Assembly (NCBI GenBank): GCA_022113835.1
Contig: JAILWY010000015.1
Coordinates: 8,160,501 to 8,224,500, forward strand
Reading direction: 5' to 3'
From: Atopsyche davidsoni
Lineage: Eukaryota > Arthropoda > Insecta > Trichoptera > Hydrobiosidae
DNA length: 64,000 nucleotides
Positions 34,535 to 45,351 of this stretch are shown one piece after another. Positions within the stretch are counted from its first letter, which is position 1. Every line of letters begins with the position of its first letter. The position numbers and the translations under genes are program-made. The notes under the pieces are model-generated. The model worked only from the letters and a program-made list of their open reading frames with translations, was not told where the DNA came from and made no database searches.

Positions 34535-35960
34535 AAAAGGATTATGACGTCATCAACCCATAAAAGCACGATTTGAGATTTGCATTGAAGGGTGCTTAAA
34601 AGAATCCAGGGAAGACATTAAACGTGTTGGCACTATTTGTATGCACGGAGCGTAGAGTTTATTAAAATCGACTCCAAGCGGTTCGTCATCCGAAGAGCAA
34701 AAAACCTAAAAATAAAAAAGGGCTATGACTTCATCGACTCACAAAATCTTTTGAGGATTAAGAAAATTTTCGAAATTCGCTATGCAGGATGTTTTAACAA
34801 ATCCAGGGAAGACGTAATGTGCACTATTTGTATGCACAGAGCGTGGAGTTTAATTAAAAAGACTCCAAGCGGTTCGTCATCCGAAGAGCAGAAAATCCTA
34901 AAAAAATGAGTTATGACGTCATCGACGTTTTTAGGCTATTTTTTTTTTTTCGAAATTTGCTATGGAGGGTGTTTGAAACGAATCTAGGAAAAACACTATG
35001 TGCGTTGGCACTATTTGTATGCACGGAGCGTGGAGTTTATTAAAATCGACTCCAAGAGGTTCGTCACCCGAAGAGCAGAAAAACCCAAAAATAAAAAAGG
35101 GTATGACGTCATCGAATCACAAAATCTTTTTAAGACTACGAAAATTTTCAAAATTTGCTATGAAGGATGTTTTAACAAATCCAGGAAAGACGTAGTGTGC
35201 ACTATTTGTATGCACGGAGCGTGGAGTTTAATACAATCGACTCCAAGCGGTTCGTCATCCGAAGAGCAGAAAATCCTAAAAAAATGGGTTATGACGTCAT
35301 CGACTTTTTCAGGCTAAATTTTTTTAGAAAATTGCTATAGAGGGTGTTTAAAACGAATCCAGGGAAGACGCTATGCGCGTTGGCACTATTTGTATGCACG
35401 GAGCGTGGAGTTTAATAAAATCGACTCCAAGCGATTCGTTGGGCGAGAAGCATCATCATCGCGCAAGTCCGGCAATCACGCTGTCAGCTGCCGGTGATTT
35501 GTCACAGTTAGCGGAGTCCGAGAGGGGCCGCCTGTCTGAGGGTCCCCTGGAATTACTCTACAGGAACGACCGGTTCGAGGACCAACACCGTCCATCGTCT
35601 GATGCATACCTGCATGCGTTTTACAGCAATCAGCTGTGCTGTTAGTGCTCACTTAAAATAAAGAGTATACTGTGACGTCATCAACCAATAAAAACGTTCA
35701 GTTCAAAAAACGATTAAGCGCTTTCGACGGTGCTCAAATGCATCTAATATATATAAAGTACAGTGGCACAATTTGTATGCACAATTGTTTGATTAATAGA
35801 TTCGTCAAGCGAATATTTTCATCAAAAAAATTGCATAAAATTAAGTAGTACACATATGATCTGCTCACAAATGCTTAGGGGAATGCAAACGAGCATGTCA
35901 AATTTTCAACTTTTTTACGAGCCTCGCATGAATCACGAAGCGTTTAAGAAAAACCTGGAG
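34535..35960 (+). repeat. ~190 bp satellite-like tandem array with CRE-like palindromes
   Basis: The landmark CACTATTTGTATGCAC recurs at 34631, 34822, 35009, 35200 and 35384, with spacings of 191, 187, 191 and 184. Odd units read GTTGGCAC before the landmark and even units read TGTGCAC, so the array is built of ~375 bp dimers. Nearly every unit keeps TATGACGTCATCGAC (TGACGTCA palindrome). Degenerate units continue to about 35960 after a GC-rich insert. The open frames across it (up to 105 codons) follow from the repeat and are not credible genes. Confidence 0.75.
35436..35660 (+). other. GC-rich segment interrupting the satellite, possible exon or gene fragment
   Basis: Within unit 5 the satellite sequence stops at 35436 and resumes at about 35665 with its CRE motif. 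The insert is far richer in GC. It holds an uninterrupted plus frame reading HHHRASPAITLSAAGDLSQL, an acidic/basic middle, then LELLYRNDRFEDQHRPS and a stop at 35641-35643, with AATAAA at about 35657. The codon content looks protein-coding, but I recognise no family and see no acceptor site. It could be a captured gene fragment. Confidence 0.35.
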
Positions 35961-36414
35961 ACGTGCGAATCGTGTGTTTATTTCTATTCCCGCGGGTATT
36001 GGCCATAGCAAGGAGGTCGCGTATTGCGAATAATAAAATGTTTTTTCCGGGGAAAAATAAAAATAAGGTTATTGGATTTCTTGAAATTAAATCACGCATA
36101 AAGTAAAATCGCCCAGATGGCGTAACCGACACTTAAAACTCCCGCAGCGAGACGCTCGTCGGATTTTATATTTCTCTAAAGCAGCTTCAAACATGACTGC
36201 CTGTTATTTATGTTTGTCAAAATAATCGACCGGAAGTGAGGCCGTCATGGTGAAATTCTTTCAGATTTTTTGACACATTGCAGATATTTATAAACCGAAA
36301 TTTCATTCCAGCTTTCTTATTGGGTTAGGCTTCGTGCGAACATTGCGGAAATAATAGATCTTAGAGAGTGACACGTGAATGGCTTTGAGCACAGAAACAA
36401 CCACGTACACACAT

Positions 36415-36445
<31 letters not shown>

Positions 36446-37424
36446 ATCGTAATAACGTAATTTTTAATTATAAACAGCAGAAACCGAACGTGTAAGTATC
36501 ATAAATCAGACAGAATACTCAGATTTATTTAAATGTATATTCATGATAGGAGAAACAATAAATATTTTAATGGAAATTACTATTCAGGTCATTTAATTAT
36601 AAATAGCTGATAATAACTTGCAATTGAATTATTGTTTAGTTAATTAATTATTGTTTATCATCATGAAGGGAGATTAGAAAAACAAAATGAATTGAGAGTA
36701 TCCATCGGCGCTCATTATCATTTTATGATAATTTTCAGAATGAAAACGCATAAAATTATAGTATCAAAAATAAAATTATCGTTAAAGAAATGTATATGTA
36801 CAAATTAGCAAGTTTCAATTAGATGATATAAAATACAATTTAAGTTCTAAATTTTTCTACAAACTTGTGGTTTCTAAATATAATCTGTATATTAAATTAA
36901 ATATATTTTAAGTATTGTTGTATCATGTATGTGCATATTGAAAAAATAAATGTAAAATTTTTTTTCATATAAAATATTCTCCTATTCGTTATATCAGAAA
37001 ATATTGATATTTATCAATAAACATAAAACAATTTCGCGGAACTATCTCGGGTCATTTAGCCTCCAATCTAGGGATGGGAAAGGTTCTGTCTTGCGAGATC
37101 GATCCCGACCGGTATCTCTTCATTAAGTAGAGAGCCGTAATAAATTGTGAGTATACGATATAGCACAATAGGCGTGCCATTGGCAAAGGTTCGCTTTGCG
37201 GTGATTATATTTATTTATTTGTTGTGTTCTGTCTAATGTAACTATTACAATTATTTCCTCAAACAGTAATACGGTAAAGTGGATATTGCGTACACAAAAA
37301 TCCTGTATCCTCTGATATGTCATAAAATACGGTTATTTATGACACGTTCATGTTATCGTTCGGCGATTTAGATTAGAGATCAAAGTACCTAAGATCACCT
37401 GCTGAGAAGCTAGAGTCATCTAAA
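35961..37424. other. gene-free stretch
   Basis: 36080-36260 is GC-richer. 36418-36446 is a (TA)n microsatellite. Nothing else is recognised. Confidence 0.45.
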
Positions 37425-37478
37425 GAAGAAAAGTACAGTTTTTCTTTCCTCATAGGAGGTTGTTGACTATTTCAACGA
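37425..37478 (+). repeat. interspersed repeat R
   Basis: GAAGAAAAG...TCTTTCCTCATAGGAGGTTG with the usual order. As at 19300, it abuts a PLE fragment. Confidence 0.5.
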
Positions 37479-37486
37479 ATATATAC

Positions 37487-37663
37487 CTTGTTGAGAGACA
37501 AGGCATTTGATTCGTGAAGTCCATTATTATAATGTAAAAGTAACTTTGTATTTTGTCTATTATTTGCATTACTAGTTTCGACCCGATACACTGCAATAAT
37601 GCAAATAATTCAAATAAACTCAATGTGAAGACAAAAAACAAAGTTACTTTTATCATTATAATA
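37487..37663. mobile_element. PLE-B fragment, fold-back
   Basis: The left arm (minus) includes the ORF-start end (CTTGTTGAGAGACAAGGCAT). The right arm (plus) covers only the leader up to TATCATTATAAT. The centre has lost the hammerhead core, though ACTAGTTTCGACC survives on the minus strand. Confidence 0.6.
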
Positions 37664-37983
37664 TATACCTATCCCGGGCTAGTCTCACTATTTCAGCTGT
37701 ACTTCCGACTTTGACGACCACCAATGTCCCCATTTTTCTAGATTTTCCTTGGAAAATTAGATGTAGAATGCTTTATTTATAGACCATACGCTTTTTTACC
37801 ATCGTCAGGAGTTTTCATTCTTTACGCGTTCTGTGATTTTGGGACGCGGTCAACCCATGATATTTTAAGGATTATATTGCCACATTTCTGGCGTTATTTT
37901 TTGCATTGTAGCCGTCTCAAGTGTTCAGGCCTCAGCTCGGATAATATATAATTTTAAATTTCTATAATTTCATCGTGATTTGT
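37664..37983. other. gene-free stretch
   Basis: No recognised feature. Confidence 0.4.
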
Positions 37984-38215
37984 AATTCGCGGCGACGTAA
38001 GGCCTTTCACCACGAGTGAGGCGGAATGGCGACCGAACCATTCATGTTGGCGGCTTGTGCTGGCGCAAGCCGCACCGGGACTCACGCATGCCGCTGCCGC
38101 ATGCCGCTGCCGCACGCCGCTGCCGCACGCCGCTGCCGCACGCCGCACGCCGCACTAACGCGGTCAGGGTGACGGCAGACCGGCCGCCCGAGGCAAATGC
38201 GGCCGAGTGATAACA
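37984..38215. repeat. GC-rich island with 13-bp minisatellite
   Basis: A sharp GC-rich island in AT-rich DNA. A perfect 8-bp hairpin GCGGCTTG/CAAGCCGC lies near 38050-38073. From 38091, CCGCTGCCGCAYG is repeated four times and then degrades to CCGCACG units by 38155. Small frames on both strands are repeat artefacts. It could be a repeat or CpG-rich regulatory DNA. Confidence 0.55.
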
Positions 38216-38279
38216 GACACGGCCCTTGTCTCGACTTTCATAGCTTCAAAAATATCACAAACATATCAAATATCATTTA

Positions 38280-39060
38280 ATATCTATCCACATATATTTT
38301 TCGTGAAATTGGAGCTTTATTATAAAAAATTGGTACAATATATTCTATTCAAAGTATTGCCTGCTTTTTCCCATCTTTCGGGCAAATTATGGATTCCATC
38401 TCAAAAGAACTGTTCGTCTTTTAAAGTCAAGAAAGAATCAAGCCAAATTTTGATACGCTGTTCAGAAGTGAAGCGTATTCCAGAAAGGGCATTCTGCATC
38501 GATCGAAACGAGTGGTAGTCGGAAGGGGCAAGGTCTGGGCAATAAGGCGGGTGAAGCAGAACTTCCCATCCACTGTTTTCCAAATAGGTTTTAACCGGTT
38601 TGAAAATGACAGACTCGTGCCTGGTCGTATATTCTGGACGTTTTTCAGCCAATGCACGCTTATAGTTTGGCTGGTTATATTTATAGTTTGGCCTGGTTTC
38701 AGCAGCTCATAGTGGATGACACCCTTCTGATCCTACCAACTACACAGCATTACCATGGCGCCATGAATATTTGGCCTGGCCGTCGATGTTGATGCATGTC
38801 CGGGCTTACCCCATGATTTTTTACGCTTCAGGTTGTAGTAGCGAATCCATTTTTATCACCAGTGATGATACGATGCAAAAATTACTTCTTTTTGTGGCGT
38901 TCAAGCAGCATTTCCGAAATGCAAAATCGCCTTTCGACGTCTCTCGGCTTCAATTCATGTGGCACCTAATTTCCTTACTTTACTATATAAATATAAACTT
39001 TACATATAAAAAACGCCATCTCTTAGAAAATCCGAAAAAATTTATGCACACACCGTATAA
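38280..39060 (-). pseudogene. mariner transposase remnant (DD34D type)
   Basis: The minus strand keeps the C-terminal part: RPEYTTRHESVIFKPVKTYL followed by SGWEVLLHPPYCPDLAPSDY, with HSFRSMQ next. The Asp of APSD is the third catalytic acid. The segment between VIF and KPVKTYLE is short: the stretch that normally carries the second catalytic Asp is missing. Upstream frames are broken by stops and shifts. The ~780 bp extent is well short of a ~1.3 kb autonomous mariner. The terminal repeats are not clear. Confidence 0.75.
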
Positions 39061-40379
39061 ATATATATTTTATTTTTTTTAATTACGAAAGTATGCTTAC
39101 AATATAGTATATAACTGTCCTCTGCTCTTGCCCGCAGGTTGTGGGGCTTACAACATGTGGCTTAGGTAGAAACATACACGGATTTATCTATTTTCGTAAT
39201 TGAGTTTGTGTAGCGAAAAATATGCGTAAAAAAAACTCTTTTTTACACGAGTAAGACAATAAAAATATTCACATATTTAAATCATGCAAGATTATACTAA
39301 GTATGAATTACGAGAAATCAATGATTAGTAAATAAAAATGCACGGTGAACACAATGAAGTTTTAATAAAATAGACTTTTGTTTATTCGAAGTATAATTTT
39401 TATAAAGAAAAACCTTTAACGGATAAGTGCTAACAAATTTTACAAAAATAAAACACCCAACAAGCTATTGGGGTACTCATATTTGTTATTTTAATATTAT
39501 TTATTACAAGTTAAACCAGTCTTTCGTGGATGTTTTTTTATTATTTAATGGGCGCATTCATCAATATGGCGGAAAGCAGTGTAATGTTTAACTGTTCAAT
39601 TTCAATAAAATGTTTATTTTCGCTCATTAATTCATCAAATTGAAGTAAAAAGGCGATGTCTTTCGCAATGAAATGGCTGAGTGCAGTAATTAATTATCTC
39701 GTTAAAGCCAGCCGACTTCCAGGATATTTCCAGCATTTGGAGAGATTCTTAAAACAAAGAATCAATCAATGATTACCAGAGATTCTCAATGATTATTTTT
39801 ATTTTCATAATAATCGAACGCTCAGAATAGTAATGTATTTTCATGTAATCGATTAACAGTAAAAAACTTTAAATAACATTTCGCGACATGGGTGGGATTT
39901 GAATCTACACCGATTGATGTTATTATTGATGAATTCACGATTCATGATCACTTTTCGACGTCTGATATATTTTTAAGTATGTTTTTAAAAATCTTTTTGA
40001 TATAACGTTTGTACTATGTTAACTAAACATATAACAATCAATATATATTTTTAATTGTGGGAATGATAAAAAAATTAATAAATATTTTTCATTACGTAAT
40101 CTATCAACGATATGAAAATATAATATGATTCAAATTTCAAAACATATATAAAAAGTACATTAAAAATAAATATGTTTAAGCTTGTAAAGCGGTGACACTT
40201 GTAGTAATTAATCAGTTCATACATACAATTCTCACGAAAGGACAAATGTTCACGATGTTCAAAATTTTCTCTAGTTCAAATGTTTGCGTATATTATATTT
40301 TCACAAGAAAATTATAGTTCACTAGATAACAATGTCGTCAGTTCAAAAAAAAAATGTAAAAATAACAAATCCCTGACGT
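39061..40379. other. gene-free AT-rich stretch
   Basis: Contains a possible minus-strand B-box-like GATTCAAATCCCACC (39890-39910) that may be a decayed tRNA-derived repeat. Nothing else is recognised. Confidence 0.4.
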
Positions 40380-40630
40380 CAATCTGTCCACAAACGAGCG
40401 GAAAGGAGACAGCCAACAAGCAAGGGTAATATTTCAGTTTTGGGCTCCCAGTCTCGAGGGAATAAATTAGCGTCCGTCCCACGCGCCGCTGGTTGACCCG
40501 CCCTGGTCGCTGGCATATAAATCCAACTGATGGTGCCGATCGCTCAACGTCAGGCTCTATGAGGCCCGGGGTGCTGAGCAAGTGGCACGCGAGCCCAATG
40601 AGGCCCGCTTAAGTAGCTGCTGTCAGTTTT
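40380..40630 (+). promoter_or_regulatory. candidate TATA-type core promoter
   Basis: A GC-richer block contains TATAAAT at 40516-40522. TCA initiator-like sites sit 30 bases (A at 40546) and 36 bases (A at 40552) downstream, the spacing expected for a TATA promoter. A CRE-like TGACGTCA is upstream at 40374-40381. The first downstream ATG opens only a 17-codon frame, and no exon could be tied to it. The call rests on spacing and composition alone. Confidence 0.35.
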
Positions 40631-40779
40631 GTGTTTTGTGTCCACTTTTTTACTTTGTGTTATATAAAACATAGTTTTTAAAATAATTATAACAATAATA
40701 TATATTTTTTTAAATAATCGTGATACAGAGTTGGGATTCGCATTCAAGTGTTGTATTTAATATAAACACAGTGGTTCTA

Positions 40780-41349
40780 TTAAGGCAGTTGCTTCCAGCC
40801 TTGAAATTCACTACCTAGCGAAATCGTGTCATTTAATTAATTTAATTGTCACTTTATTTTTTTATGTAGAAAGTTGATTTTTTTACAGAGTATTGAAAAA
40901 ACTACAAATTATATTTATCTATTTTTTTTATATAATTAACGTCCATTTTCAGGGTAAAATAAAATCTTGAAGATGTTGAAAAATTCGGATAAAATGACGA
41001 CTTTTCAAAACCAAAGTTTGTTAAAGATTTTTTTTTTAATGTTTAAAATAATAAATATCACAGGGTTTATATTTAATTTTTTTATTCCAATTGAAAAAAA
41101 AGACTTTTAAAAGTTTAGGACTCTTAGAACAGGGACATGACGAATCTCCAAATTCCTACACTTTAATAGTAAAAACACGTATTTATCACATTAAGAGTAA
41201 ATTTACAAGAAATAAAAATATATTTTGTTCGAAAAAAGAGATGTATCTAATTTTTGGCATTTAAATTTTTTTGATTAGTGCAGTCGATTTATTGCAATAG
41301 GTAAGAGAAAATGATAAAAGACACTAGATTATGGGACCTAGACCCTTAA
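40780..41349 (-). repeat. AT-rich MITE-like repeat, near-full copy
   Basis: Read on the minus strand it runs from TTAAGGGTCTAGGTCCCATA to the ACACGATTTCGC block and on to GGCTGGAAGCAACTGCCTTA. This matches 57054-57660 end to end. Confidence 0.65.
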
Positions 41350-42202
41350 TGAGTGAGAACTTAAATTGCTATAAGTGTAAAATCCTAGTTCAGTTTTTAA
41401 TTTGCTAAATAAATATTTATGACTTGTAAGCATTCTTGAATAAATTAAAGTACAAATACAGTATTCAGTCTTGTTAGGACATGTGAATATTTTTAAATAC
41501 TATTTAACTCAGCAAAAATGCAAACTGATGTTACATTTGTGATTACATTAATAATATATAAAAAAAGAATATTAATCACTGTAAATAAAATGTAACTGAT
41601 AAATGATAAAACATCTTGTTTTTGTATAAAAATACGTCAGAATCAAGCCACTTATTTGTTAAATAAATTAAAATATTTTTTTTAAAAATGGGCTAACTTT
41701 TTGAAAAGGGTTTTAGAAAAAAACCGGTTAGAAAATTTCTGAAATGAAATTTATCCATTTAAAAATATAATGAAGCAAAAATCGTTAACAAGAAAACTTT
41801 TGCATATTTTCACGAAATATTGATATTTATTTTTTCTTATAAAAAAATACGATATTTCTTTGATATCTAGTGGCTTGCCGTCTATCAAGGCCATGGTATG
41901 TTTTAGTATTTTTGATTCTATTGAAATTATAAATGATTTAAATGGTAGTTAAACTTTAAACAAAAAAACCTCTATGATGCAGATTTTCTGTAATATTTCT
42001 ACAAAAAAATGTCGGAAACGTATCAAATTAAATGTAACTGTAATTAACAAATATTTTTTTTCGTATACCCATCTACTTTTGTATCTTCCTACTGTTTACT
42101 GAAAATGAAAATATATATTCTAAATATTTTCAGATTAATCATTTATAATATATAATAATTTAAGAAAATAATGAAACGTGTACGGTATTAAATTTTTAAA
42201 CC
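41350..42202. other. left flank of the PLE array
   Basis: AT-rich, with a decayed repeat at 41395-41490 shared with 4611-4710. No gene is recognised. Confidence 0.45.
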
Positions 42203-42214
42203 TCTCTTATTAAG
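42203..42214 (+). repeat. target-site duplication, left copy
   Basis: TCTCTTATTAAG directly abuts the first PLE-A base (42215). The same 12 bases occur at 52729-52740 immediately after the last PLE-A base. Confidence 0.75.
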
Positions 42215-42305
42215 TAATTAATGGAACTGGTATTTATTTTGTAATACTCCATTTTATAACAATAAAATAAAACCAAATGGTTTTGGAGACTACGTTTATT
42301 TTGCT

Positions 42306-42356
42306 TATAGCGAGAGCTCTTTCGCCGAACACGGCATCTTCAAGACTGATTCTATA
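42306..42356 (-). ncRNA. hammerhead-like motif, PLE-A, left terminal copy
   Basis: The same fold as described for the copy at 52626, read on the minus strand. It lies in the terminal pseudo-LTR segment. Confidence 0.45.
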
Positions 42357-42576
42357 TAGAAACCACGAGTTTATACATAACAAAATCAACAAAATTACAT
42401 GAGTCATAGATATTACAAATTTATGTGGAAAAAATTGCTTCTATTGGGTGCTGTGAAACCCCATTAAAATGACATTAACAGCAATAATTTTAATACTAAG
42501 TACTTAAATAAACTATTTTATGATGATTCCTGGCTGTCCTGGCCGCCACCTGAAAGCAATTAGTTTGGAAGCAGAA

Positions 42577-45027
42577 TCACATTGTATTTTTAAAAATATT
42601 AAGAAGGGGAGAATTATGGTTGTTAAGTTGTTCATTGATCAAAGGGAATTCTAGATTTTGGTGCTTAATTATTTCTAATTGCTCCAAAATATTAAGTCTA
42701 TAGCCTTTATTGGAAACATGAAGGAGACTTGGCTTATTATCAACATTTAACTTATGTTTACTGTCATTAAGATGTATTGCAAATTGTGAATCTAATTTAT
42801 TATTTTTAAAAGAAGCCAGATGCTCTTTGTATCTTGTTGCAAAACTACGACCTGTTTGACCAATGTACATAGCTTTGCAGTCATCACACGTTAATTTGTA
42901 GACTCCACTCTTTTGGAAGGCATCAACTTTGTCCTTACTGTTTTTTAAAAGTATTCCTAAGTTGCTTCTATTCTTAAAGGCCATTTTAAATTCTGGTAAT
43001 TGTTTGCAAATATCAAGTGAGATTTGACCAAAATATTCAATGCATCTAAACGGCTTCTCTTCATCGCTACGGCTAACAGGGTATATCTGAATAGAGTTTT
43101 TTGCATGTGATTTTTTAATAAGGATTTTATCAATAATATTATTTGGGTAACCATTACTTGCTGCAATTGATTTTATTATTTTTAATTCTTCATTGAATGC
43201 TTCTAATTCTAGCGGTAATTTAACTAGCCGGTGTACCATGCTATAGTATGCTGCTAATTTATGTGACCAGGGGTGCATGGATTTATGATGTATTGTAGTA
43301 TCAGCGAATGTCGGCTTACGATATACACTAAAATGGTGACGGTTATTTACATTTTTAATTGAAAGATCTAAAAAATTTATACTCTTATCAACTTCTTTCT
43401 CTAGTGTGAATTTAATCCGCGTATGTAAAGAATTTGCAAAATTTACAAATTTGTCCAATTGTCTCTCTGTTCCACTCCAACAAATCAAGATATCATCTAC
43501 ATACCTGTAGTAGTAAATGATATTTTTATCCCAGCTTGATTTTAGTAACTTCTCTTCAAACGCATCCATGAAGCATTCTGCTATCAATGGACTTAGGTTA
43601 CTTCCAATAGGAAGGCCTTCAAGTTGCTGGTAAATTGTATCATTGAATTTAAAATAGTTAGTGTCTAAACATGCTTCTAATAACTGATACATCTCATCTA
43701 TTACAATGGGTCCCAGCTTACTTTGTTCCATAATATTACGGACAATTTCCAATGATTCCTTAACAGGAATATTGGGAAAAAGGCTAGTGACATCTAATGA
43801 AATGAATTTATAGTTCGTTTGAAGAGGTATGTCCTTGATTTTATCCACCAAGTCTAATGAGTTTATGACACCATGCTTCGGTTTAAAGTTAGTTAAATCT
43901 TTAAACAGAATATTTAATTTACTCGATAGTAATGATGCTGGAGTATGGTTAAAAGAGACAACCGGTCTGATCGGGACATTTACTTTATGAATCTTGGGTA
44001 GACCATAAAGTAGAGGGGCTTTAGGGTTCATGACGATCAATGCTAATTTTTGGGGGATTTTAGGAAATATGGCATTGCAGCTATTAACGAGTTTACGGAC
44101 TCTACTAGCCAATTTAAGAGTAGGATCTTTCTTGAGGGTAATAAAATCTGAGGGATTTAAAAACGCAAAAACTTTATCCACATAGTCCTGCCTGCTCAGA
44201 ACGACTACTGAGTTGCCTTTATCTGCTTTGGTTATAATTAAATTATTAAGCGTGACTTTAGTTTTAATATTGTGAAGCTGGTCGAGTTCAATATTTTTGT
44301 AAAACACTGATTTACCTACTGATTCTAGTTCTTTCTTAATGATATTTGCAGTGACATGTTTAAGTAAATTGCCATTCTTAGCTTTAGTTAACGCTATTTC
44401 TGTGTCTACCGCTAACGATTCTAATTGACGAGATGACACTTTTTGCGGTATACTATATTTAAAGCCTTTGTCTAAAAGAGAAAGTTCTTTAACATCAAAT
44501 ACGATATTACTTAAGTTAATTGTCCTCTTATAAAATTCTAATGGGGCAGTTGATTTTTCAGGTACAAGGGGAGACGACTTTGGAACCAATTGAGTGGCTT
44601 TCAAATTAACAAGTTTTTTACATTGAGTTTTATATTTTAAATAAATGCTATTATTAATTTCATCGTTGATTTTAGTATATAAATTATCGAATTCAACAGG
44701 GTGAAGAGAAAAGGTTAATTCTGAGTGTAGTACCTTGATATATTGTAGAAGGGCGTCTCGCTTGCGGCACCATTCTTTGGCTTCCTCTTTCAGCCAAGTC
44801 ACCTTAGCTCGTCGGATAGCAATGCTGGACGACGCTGACTTCGACTTGGTACGTAATTGAACGAACTTCGGAATCACTTTCCACTTTAAACACTGCTGAA
44901 CAAACCAGAAGTTTTGAACTACTGTTCTCTGCTTCAGTTTCAGTTTTCTATATAAAAATACCTGGGTGGCTATATCAGCCACCTTGATATAATTAATGGA
45001 ACTGGTATTTATTTTGTAATACTCCAT
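42577..45027 (-). CDS. Penelope-like polyprotein: reverse transcriptase + GIY-YIG endonuclease (copy 1)
   Basis: The 816-residue protein copies element RNA into DNA at a nick made by its own endonuclease. Residues 1-260 hold a basic N-terminal region. KADKGNSVVVL (267 on) and LYGLPKIHK (340-348) open the reverse transcriptase. Motif A is SLDVTSLFPN with Asp412. EGLPIGSNLSPLIAE lies at 470-484, and motif C is YVDD with Asp511 and Asp512. FLDLSI and VYRKPTF follow. The GIY-YIG domain has GVY at 708-710, YIG at 721-723, Arg732 and a likely metal ligand Glu782. The Cys714-Cys717-His736-His752 set is typical of endonuclease-bearing PLEs. I start at the first ATG. The frame is open upstream to a TGA in the hammerhead-like motif, but without an ATG. 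No stop or frameshift was seen. Confidence 0.92.
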   Translation of the reverse strand: MEYYKINTSSINYIKVADIATQVFLYRKLKLKQRTVVQNFWFVQQCLKWKVIPKFVQLRTKSKSASSSIAIRRAKVTWLKEEAKEWCRKRDALLQYIKVLHSELTFSLHPVEFDNLYTKINDEINNSIYLKYKTQCKKLVNLKATQLVPKSSPLVPEKSTAPLEFYKRTINLSNIVFDVKELSLLDKGFKYSIPQKVSSRQLESLAVDTEIALTKAKNGNLLKHVTANIIKKELESVGKSVFYKNIELDQLHNIKTKVTLNNLIITKADKGNSVVVLSRQDYVDKVFAFLNPSDFITLKKDPTLKLASRVRKLVNSCNAIFPKIPQKLALIVMNPKAPLLYGLPKIHKVNVPIRPVVSFNHTPASLLSSKLNILFKDLTNFKPKHGVINSLDLVDKIKDIPLQTNYKFISLDVTSLFPNIPVKESLEIVRNIMEQSKLGPIVIDEMYQLLEACLDTNYFKFNDTIYQQLEGLPIGSNLSPLIAECFMDAFEEKLLKSSWDKNIIYYYRYVDDILICWSGTERQLDKFVNFANSLHTRIKFTLEKEVDKSINFLDLSIKNVNNRHHFSVYRKPTFADTTIHHKSMHPWSHKLAAYYSMVHRLVKLPLELEAFNEELKIIKSIAASNGYPNNIIDKILIKKSHAKNSIQIYPVSRSDEEKPFRCIEYFGQISLDICKQLPEFKMAFKNRSNLGILLKNSKDKVDAFQKSGVYKLTCDDCKAMYIGQTGRSFATRYKEHLASFKNNKLDSQFAIHLNDSKHKLNVDNKPSLLHVSNKGYRLNILEQLEIIKHQNLEFPLINEQLNNHNSPLLNIFKNTM

Positions 45028-45351
45028 TTTATAACAATAAAATAAAACCAAATGGTTTTGGAGACTACGTTTATTTTGCTTATAGCGAGAGCTCTTTCGC
45101 CGAACACGGCATCTTCAAGACTGATTCTATATAGAAACCACGAGTTTATACATAACAAAATCAACAAAATTACATGAGTCATAGATATTACAAATTTATG
45201 TGGAAAAAATTGCTTCTATTGGGTGCTGTGAAACCCCATTAAAATGACATTAACAGCAATAATTTTAATACTAAGTACTTAAATAAACTATTTTATGATG
45301 ATTCCTGGCTGTCCTGGCCGCCACCTGAAAGCAATTAGTTTGGAAGCAGAA
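45028..45351 (-). repeat. PLE-A inter-unit segment (pseudo-LTR part)
   Basis: The 3' untranslated region of copy 2 runs straight into the leader of copy 1. It contains a hammerhead-like motif at 45081-45131. An identical 300-bp segment separates every pair of units. Confidence 0.75.
45081..45131 (-). ncRNA. hammerhead-like motif, PLE-A, between copies 1 and 2
   Basis: The position predicts that a read-through transcript of the tandem would be cut at each unit boundary, if the motif is active. Confidence 0.45.

Noticed and set aside
34637..35317. Open frames of 65-105 codons as a repeated protein gene
   Set aside because: They coincide with the ~190 bp satellite units, overlap in different frames and have no recognisable motif.
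36418..36446. TA-rich run as an origin or structural element
   Set aside because: A plain dinucleotide microsatellite, with similar runs at 31141 and 54894.
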